Below are positions 41,198 through 45,627 of a stretch of 45,627 bases of DNA, one piece after another. The translations under genes were made by a program, and so were the position numbers. This stretch comes from an uncultured Lachnospiraceae bacterium (lineage in GTDB: Bacteria; Bacillota; Clostridia; Lachnospirales; Lachnospiraceae). Under the pieces are notes generated by a model. It worked only from the letters and a program-made list of their open reading frames with translations. It had not been told where the DNA came from and made no database searches. The DNA is taken from NCBI GenBank assembly GCA_902785055.1, contig CACZXG010000015.1:1-45627 (forward strand), in the 5' to 3' direction. How positions within the stretch are numbered: position 1 is the first letter of the stretch; each line of letters opens with the position of its first letter.

Positions 41198-41986
41198 ATG
41201 AGAGTAGTTATTCAGGAAAATTACGATAATATGAGCAAGTGGACAGCGAACTACATCGCTGCCAAGATCAAGGCACACAAGGAAGACAGACCTTTCGTTC
41301 TGGGCCTTCCCACCGGTTCTTCTCCCATCGGCGTTTACAATGAGCTGGTGAGAATGTATAAGGCAGGCGAGATTTCCTTCAAGAACGTCGTTACATTCAA
41401 CATGGACGAGTATGTAGGTCTTCCCAAAGAGCACGATCAGAGCTACTGGTACTTCATGCATTACTATTTCTTCGATCATGTCGATGTTCCGAAGGAGAAT
41501 ATCAACATCCTGAACGGCCTGGCAGAGGACCTGGAAGCTGAGTGCGCCAACTATGAGGCGAAGATCGCTTCATACGGCGGCATCGATCTGTTCCTGGGCG
41601 GCATCGGCGTTGACGGACACATCGCTTTCAACGAGCCCGGCACTTCCCTTGCATCCCGCACCGGCCTGAGAAAGCTCACAAGAGATACCAGGATCGTAAA
41701 CTCCCGTTTCTTTGACAACGATCCTGAGAAGGTTCCTGCATACGCACTGTGCACAGGCGTTGCTACCGTTATGGACGCTAAGGAAGTTATCATCGAGATC
41801 AGCGGCCACAACAAGGCGCGCGCGATGGCACATGTGGTTGAGGGCGCTGTCAGCCAGATGTGGACATGCAGCTGCCTGCAGATGCATGAGAACGCGATCA
41901 TCGCCTGCGACGAGTCCGCATGCGACGAGCTGAAGGTAGGCACTTACAAGTACTACCTCGACATCGAGAAGGACGAAAGACTTTAA
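41198..41986 (+). CDS. nagB: Glucosamine-6-phosphate deaminase NagB
   Basis: This 262-residue enzyme converts glucosamine-6-phosphate to fructose-6-phosphate and ammonia. Family motifs are GLPTGSSPIGVYNEL (phosphate binding), TFNMDEYVGL (general base D70), LGGIGVDGHIAFNEPG (active-site His) and the C-terminal ISGHNKA and VEGAVSQMW. Length and sequence are typical. AATAAGGAG precedes the ATG, 24 bases after glmM. It is opposite in direction to GlmS, yet it lies in the same operon under the same ribozyme. Confidence 0.96.
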   Translation: MRVVIQENYDNMSKWTANYIAAKIKAHKEDRPFVLGLPTGSSPIGVYNELVRMYKAGEISFKNVVTFNMDEYVGLPKEHDQSYWYFMHYYFFDHVDVPKENINILNGLAEDLEAECANYEAKIASYGGIDLFLGGIGVDGHIAFNEPGTSLASRTGLRKLTRDTRIVNSRFFDNDPEKVPAYALCTGVATVMDAKEVIIEISGHNKARAMAHVVEGAVSQMWTCSCLQMHENAIIACDESACDELKVGTYKYYLDIEKDERL

Positions 41987-41997
41987 TCTAAGCTGAT

Positions 41998-42040
41998 GGC
42001 CGGGCTCTTTGTCAGTATTATGGCAGAGGGCCCGGTCTTA
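41998..42040 (+). terminator. Weak attenuator-like hairpin between nagB and glmS
   Basis: GCCGGGCTCT (from 41999) pairs with AGAGGGCCCGG (42025-42035), with one bulged G and only TCTTA after it. It may be a processing site or partial terminator, lowering glmS relative to nagB. Confidence 0.5.
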
Positions 42041-42057
42041 TAAGGAGAATACTTAAT

Positions 42058-43926
42058 ATGTGTGGAATTGTTGGTTTTACCGGCCATAAGCAGGCGGCTC
42101 CTATACTGCTTGCAGGGCTGAAAAAACTGGAATACAGAGGATATGACTCCGCGGGAATCGCGGTGAGGAACGGAGAGGAGCTGGCGCAGGTGGTCAAGGC
42201 CACCGGCAAGCTCAAGAATCTGTCTGAGAAGACGGACGGCGGCAACTCCCTCAAGGGTACTTGCGGCATCGGCCATACGCGCTGGGCGACTCATGGCGAT
42301 CCGACCATAACTAACGCGCATCCCCATGTCTCGGGCAACTGCACAGGTTCCGGTTCCGGTGAAGTGGAGTCCCTGGTTGTTGGCGTACACAATGGTATCA
42401 TCGAGAACTACCAGGAGCTTAAGGACAAGCTGCTCAAGCATGGCTATCAGTTCTACAGCCAGACGGATACGGAAGTAGCCATCAAGCTGGTTGACTATTA
42501 TTACAAGAAGTACAAGATCGGTCCCATCGACGCGATCGCCAAGACCATGGTCCGTATTCGCGGTTCTTATGCTCTGGAGCTGATGTTCAGGGATTATCCC
42601 GGTGAGATCTGGGTAGCCCGTAAGGACAGCCCGATGATCATCGGCATTTCGGACGACGAAACCTATGTGGCATCCGATGTCCCCGCAATCCTCGAGTACA
42701 CAAATCAGGTCTACTACATCGGCAACCTGGAGATGGGCAGACTTTCCCCGGGCAAGGCTGTTTTCTACGACCTCAACGGCGATGTGATCGAGAAGGAGCA
42801 GGTGGAGATCACTTTCTCCGCGGAAGCAGCAGACAAGGGCGGCTATGAGCACTTCATGATGAAGGAGATCAACGAGCAGCCCAGAGCTGTCCAGGATACC
42901 CTGAACTTCGCTCTCGAAAACGGGCGCATCGACCTTGGCAAAATAGGAATCACCGACGAGATCATCAAGGAGATCACGCAGATCCACATCGTGGCCTGCG
43001 GATCGGCATGGCATGTCGGAACGGCCGCTCAGTATGTTATTGAGGATCTGGCGAGGATCCCTGTGCGCGTCGAGCTCGCTTCCGAGTTCCGCTACAGAAA
43101 TCCTATTCTTAACCCCACTGATCTGGTTGTGATCATCAGCCAGAGCGGCGAGACGGCGGACAGCCTGGCAGCTCTTCGCGAGGCGAAGGAGAGAGGCATC
43201 AAGACTCTCGCTATCGTTAACGTCGAGGGCAGCAGCATCGCGCGAGAGGCGGACTTCGTGTTCTACACCAAGGCCGGCATCGAGATCGCGGTAGCTACTT
43301 CCAAGGGCTATTCCGCCCAGCTGATCGTCACTTACCTGCTGGCGCTGCAGTTCGCGCTGGTGAGGGGAAGAATTGACGAGCAGCAGTATTTTGACTACAT
43401 CAAGGAGATCCAGAAGATCCCGGCGGGCATCTCCAGGATCCTTGAGGAGAAAGAGAGACTGCAGTGGTTCGCATCCAAGTACTCGAATATGCACGATTCC
43501 TTCTACATCGGCCGCGGACTTGACTTCGCGATCTGCCAGGAAGGGAGCCTGAAGATGAAGGAGATCTCCTACGTGCACTCCGAGGCTTATGCGGGCGGCG
43601 AGCTCAAGCACGGCACGATCAGCCTGGTTGAGGACGGCATCCTTGTGGTCGGCGTCCTGACCCAGAATGAGCTCTTTGAGAAGACCATCAGCAATATGGT
43701 CGAATGCAAGAGCCGCGGCGCGTACCTGATGGGCCTTACCACTTACGGCCACTACGAGATCGAGGAGACGGCGGACTTTGTCATCTACGTTCCCAAGGTG
43801 GATCCGCACTTCGTGGCAAGCCTTGCGATCATCCCTCTGCAGCTGCTGGGCTACTATGTAGCAGTAGCTAAGGGTCTCGACGTGGACAAGCCGAGGAACC
43901 TTGCCAAGAGCGTGACCGTGGAGTGA
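42058..43926 (+). CDS. glmS: Glutamine-fructose-6-phosphate aminotransferase GlmS
   Basis: This 622-residue enzyme makes glucosamine-6-phosphate from fructose-6-phosphate and glutamine, the entry step to amino sugars. It has an N-terminal class II glutamine amidotransferase domain starting MCGIVGFTG (nucleophile Cys2), with RGYDSAG and THGDPTI. Two SIS domains follow (VACGSAWHVG; IISQSGETADSLAALREAKERG; IGRGLDFAICQEGSLKMKE), and it ends in LAKSVTVE. AAGGAGAA precedes the ATG. It is last in the operon, before a strong hairpin. Confidence 0.97.
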   Translation: MCGIVGFTGHKQAAPILLAGLKKLEYRGYDSAGIAVRNGEELAQVVKATGKLKNLSEKTDGGNSLKGTCGIGHTRWATHGDPTITNAHPHVSGNCTGSGSGEVESLVVGVHNGIIENYQELKDKLLKHGYQFYSQTDTEVAIKLVDYYYKKYKIGPIDAIAKTMVRIRGSYALELMFRDYPGEIWVARKDSPMIIGISDDETYVASDVPAILEYTNQVYYIGNLEMGRLSPGKAVFYDLNGDVIEKEQVEITFSAEAADKGGYEHFMMKEINEQPRAVQDTLNFALENGRIDLGKIGITDEIIKEITQIHIVACGSAWHVGTAAQYVIEDLARIPVRVELASEFRYRNPILNPTDLVVIISQSGETADSLAALREAKERGIKTLAIVNVEGSSIAREADFVFYTKAGIEIAVATSKGYSAQLIVTYLLALQFALVRGRIDEQQYFDYIKEIQKIPAGISRILEEKERLQWFASKYSNMHDSFYIGRGLDFAICQEGSLKMKEISYVHSEAYAGGELKHGTISLVEDGILVVGVLTQNELFEKTISNMVECKSRGAYLMGLTTYGHYEIEETADFVIYVPKVDPHFVASLAIIPLQLLGYYVAVAKGLDVDKPRNLAKSVTVE

Positions 43927-43961
43927 TCTGCGGGCAGAATACAAACGAATAAGTAATGATC

Positions 43962-44006
43962 GAGAGCCTGCGGCATTTTCAAATGCTTCGGGCTCTCATT
44001 GTTTTG
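43962..44006 (+). terminator. Terminator of glmM-nagB-glmS operon
   Basis: GAGAGCC (43962-43968) pairs with GGCTCTC (43991-43997), with inner GCATTT/AAATGC, followed by ATTGTTTTGG. Confidence 0.85.
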
Positions 44007-44079
44007 GTTGTGAACAGGGACTGAAAACGGTAATATATCAGTAGCAGGCCTTATGAGGCACAGAAGGGAACCAGATCGA

Positions 44080-44772
44080 ATGAATTACGCGGTGATTTTG
44101 TCCGGAGGAATCGGGACCAGAATGCATATGGGGGATTTCCCCAAACAGTATTATAAAGTGAAGGACAAGATGATCCTGGAGTACACGCTGGACGCTTTTG
44201 AGAAGTCCGGGTCGGTGGACGAGATCATCATTGTGATGGCTCCGGAGTGGCAGGAGCAGCTCGGGGAGGAACTTCGGTCAAAATATAAAAAGCTGCAAGG
44301 CTTCGCAAAACCGGGCTCGATCCGGCAGGAGTCGATCCTGAGCGGGCTTTCTGCATGCATGGAGCGGTCCGGGTCGGACACGGACAAGGTGATCATTCAT
44401 GACGGAGTAAGGCCGCTGGTGAGCTGTGAGCTGATCGATGCGTGTTTTGACGCGATCGGAGAGTATGAGGCGTGCCTGCCGGTGATTCCCGCGACGGATA
44501 CGATTTACTACAGTGATGACGGAAAGGGCGTCGACAAGCTGCTGGACAGGTCCAAACTGTTCATGGGGCAGTCGCCGGAGACTTTCTGGCTGCACCGGTA
44601 TTATAAGATCCACGAGGGGAAGAGCCATGAGTTTCTGATGTCGATGCGGGGGACGACGGAGATCGCGTATGTGGCCGGGATGAAGATCTGCATGATCCCC
44701 GGGGATCCCATGAATTTCAAGATCACACATCCCGCGGACCTGCAGAGATTTCGCATGATCGTGGGGGAGTGA
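44080..44772 (+). CDS. IspD/TarI family cytidylyltransferase
   Basis: This 230-residue CTP-dependent nucleotidyltransferase shows the Gly-rich CTP loop LSGGIGTRMHMGDFPKQYYKV, then RQESILSGL, HDGVRPLVS and the C-terminal DPMNFKITHPADL. IspD makes CDP-methylerythritol in the isoprenoid pathway; TarI makes CDP-ribitol for teichoic acid. HDGVRP is closer to what I recall of TarI than the HDAARP of IspD, but no tar or isp partner is adjacent, so the choice is open. The ATG at 44080 is where the family begins; an in-frame ATG at 44053 would add nine polar residues. Confidence 0.9.
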   Translation: MNYAVILSGGIGTRMHMGDFPKQYYKVKDKMILEYTLDAFEKSGSVDEIIIVMAPEWQEQLGEELRSKYKKLQGFAKPGSIRQESILSGLSACMERSGSDTDKVIIHDGVRPLVSCELIDACFDAIGEYEACLPVIPATDTIYYSDDGKGVDKLLDRSKLFMGQSPETFWLHRYYKIHEGKSHEFLMSMRGTTEIAYVAGMKICMIPGDPMNFKITHPADLQRFRMIVGE

Positions 44773-44802
44773 CCGCGCAGAGATCAGGGGTGAGCGCAGG
44801 GA

Positions 44803-44832
44803 GTGACGGGCATGTCGCTTTCATGATATAAT
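44803..44832 (+). promoter_or_regulatory. Candidate promoter of lipoprotein gene
   Basis: GTGACG (44803-44808) and a perfect TATAAT (44827-44832) are 18 bp apart, 58 bases before the start at 44891. Confidence 0.5.
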
Positions 44833-44890
44833 GATTAATAATATGTTCCTGGTTTTGGGAAACCGGGACGGAACTTGAAGGGAGGACACG

Positions 44891-45627
44891 ATGAGAAGGT
44901 TTACAGGAGTTTTTCTTTCGATAACGCTTGCGGTATCAATGCTGGCCGGATGCGGCGGAGCAACCGGAGCCGCTGCGCAGCAGGGCGCTGCGCAGGAGGC
45001 GGCGGCTGAAACTGCAGAGGATAAAGCCGAGGAAACTGTGGAAGCAGGGGCGGAAGCCGCTGAAGCTGAAGTAAAAGAGGAAGCCCAGGCAGTAGCATCT
45101 GCCGCAGAGGGAGAACCTCAGCCTCTGGCAGCGCTTAACATTGCCGGATTCAATGGCCTCAGACCCATGGAAGAGATGGAAGAGACCGAAGAGCTGACCG
45201 CGGAAGATACCGACAAGATGGACAGGGCGATGCGCGCTTATACACCGCCGGCTGACTCTCTTTTGGTAAACAGGGCCAAGAGCTATCACTATTACAGTGA
45301 GATGAATAAGGATCAGCAGGCAATGTACGACGCTATGTACATGTGCGCGGCGGACCCGACAGACCCCGACAATATCACGGTAGCCTATCTGACAGTAGAT
45401 CCGACAAGTGCTGATTTTTCCGAGGTTCTTCTCGTCTCTTACTGGGGACTTCTGTATGACCATCCGGAGCTGTTCTGGCTCTACAACGGCATTGAGGCGG
45501 AGATGTCCTTCGGCGCGCCTTACCAGCAGCCCGGAGACGGCACATATATGGTTTACTGCTACTTCGAGGAGCCTTTCGACGACTTCGAAGAGATGATGAC
45601 CAAATTCAATAACGCGGCAGACGAGTT
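44891..45627 (+). CDS. Lipoprotein, N-terminal part (runs off window)
   Basis: The open frame from ATG 44891 (site GGGAGG) continues to the window edge without a stop, giving 245 codons. It has a lipoprotein signal with lipobox LAGC (Cys about residue 21), then an Ala/Glu/Gln-rich stretch of ~55 residues, then a globular start (RAKSYHYYSEMNKDQQAMYDAM, LLYDHPELFWLYNG). The latter is like the region before transglutaminase-like domains in Clostridial surface lipoproteins. The catalytic part would lie beyond the window, so the function is only a guess. Confidence 0.8.
   Translation, partial: MRRFTGVFLSITLAVSMLAGCGGATGAAAQQGAAQEAAAETAEDKAEETVEAGAEAAEAEVKEEAQAVASAAEGEPQPLAALNIAGFNGLRPMEEMEETEELTAEDTDKMDRAMRAYTPPADSLLVNRAKSYHYYSEMNKDQQAMYDAMYMCAADPTDPDNITVAYLTVDPTSADFSEVLLVSYWGLLYDHPELFWLYNGIEAEMSFGAPYQQPGDGTYMVYCYFEEPFDDFEEMMTKFNNAADE

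Noticed and set aside
41983-43944. 653-codon minus-strand frame opposite glmS
   Set aside because: It is an exact shadow of a highly conserved glmS; the translation is low-information Leu/Val/Asp-rich text.

Overview
The window reads as chromosomal DNA of a spore-forming-type Bacillota, most likely a gut Clostridia/Lachnospiraceae member. This is inferred from the moderately GC-rich coding style, strong GGAGG ribosome binding sites, a glmS ribozyme, RsbU/SpoIIE-type phosphatases, choline-binding-type wall repeats, a C_GCAxxG_C_C protein and an AEC permease. It cannot be assigned to a species from the sequence alone. No tRNA, rRNA, CRISPR array or intact insertion sequence was seen.

Region 1 (1-6.0 kb) is a Wadjet anti-plasmid operon, jetABCD, with jetA cut by the window edge. 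The genes overlap by 4-14 bases, except that jetC is better started at a TTG 32 bases after the jetB stop. Region 2 (6.0-10.2 kb) holds a solitary structured RNA resembling HEARO/IscB omega RNA with no nuclease gene, a thioredoxin-fold lipoprotein, an M19 dipeptidase, and debris: a dispersed ~160-bp repeat and the tail of an Rpn/PD-(D/E)XK gene. Region 3 (10.2-19.5 kb) has a 1001-residue primase-helicase-PLD fusion (TOTE-like) of visibly more AT-rich composition, then a Ser/Thr kinase-TPR-propeller protein, and a PHP phosphoesterase overlapping a GT2 glycosyltransferase.

Region 4 (19.5-25.4 kb) has two overlapping RlaP/YcgL-like nucleotidyltransferases, a C_GCAxxG_C_C protein, and, on the minus strand, an operon of an HTH regulator followed by a RelA/SpoT-like HD-TGS protein whose synthetase domain looks degenerate. 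Region 5 (25.4-30.6 kb) holds an LRR membrane protein, a small exported protein, an aldo/keto reductase, a MATE exporter and an AEC permease, several with clear terminators. Region 6 (30.6-39.5 kb) carries a family of five 37-bp repeats around an M15 peptidase, a Pce-like metallo-beta-lactamase with choline-binding repeats that is frameshifted at its end, a decayed CHASE2-SpoIIE phosphatase, an esterase, and an intact dCache-HAMP-SpoIIE phosphatase.

Region 7 (39.5-45.6 kb) is an amino-sugar operon, glmM-nagB-glmS, headed by a glmS ribozyme placed before glmM rather than directly before glmS. It should make the synthesis (GlmS), use (GlmM) and breakdown (NagB) of glucosamine-6-phosphate answer to one metabolite-triggered self-cleavage. 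An IspD/TarI-family cytidylyltransferase and a truncated lipoprotein gene follow.

The most interesting items are the orphan omega-like RNA, the three unrelated dispersed non-coding repeat families, the HTH/RSH-like operon, the primase-helicase, the ribozyme placement, and short Ala/Glu/Asp-rich repeats inserted in several otherwise unrelated proteins.
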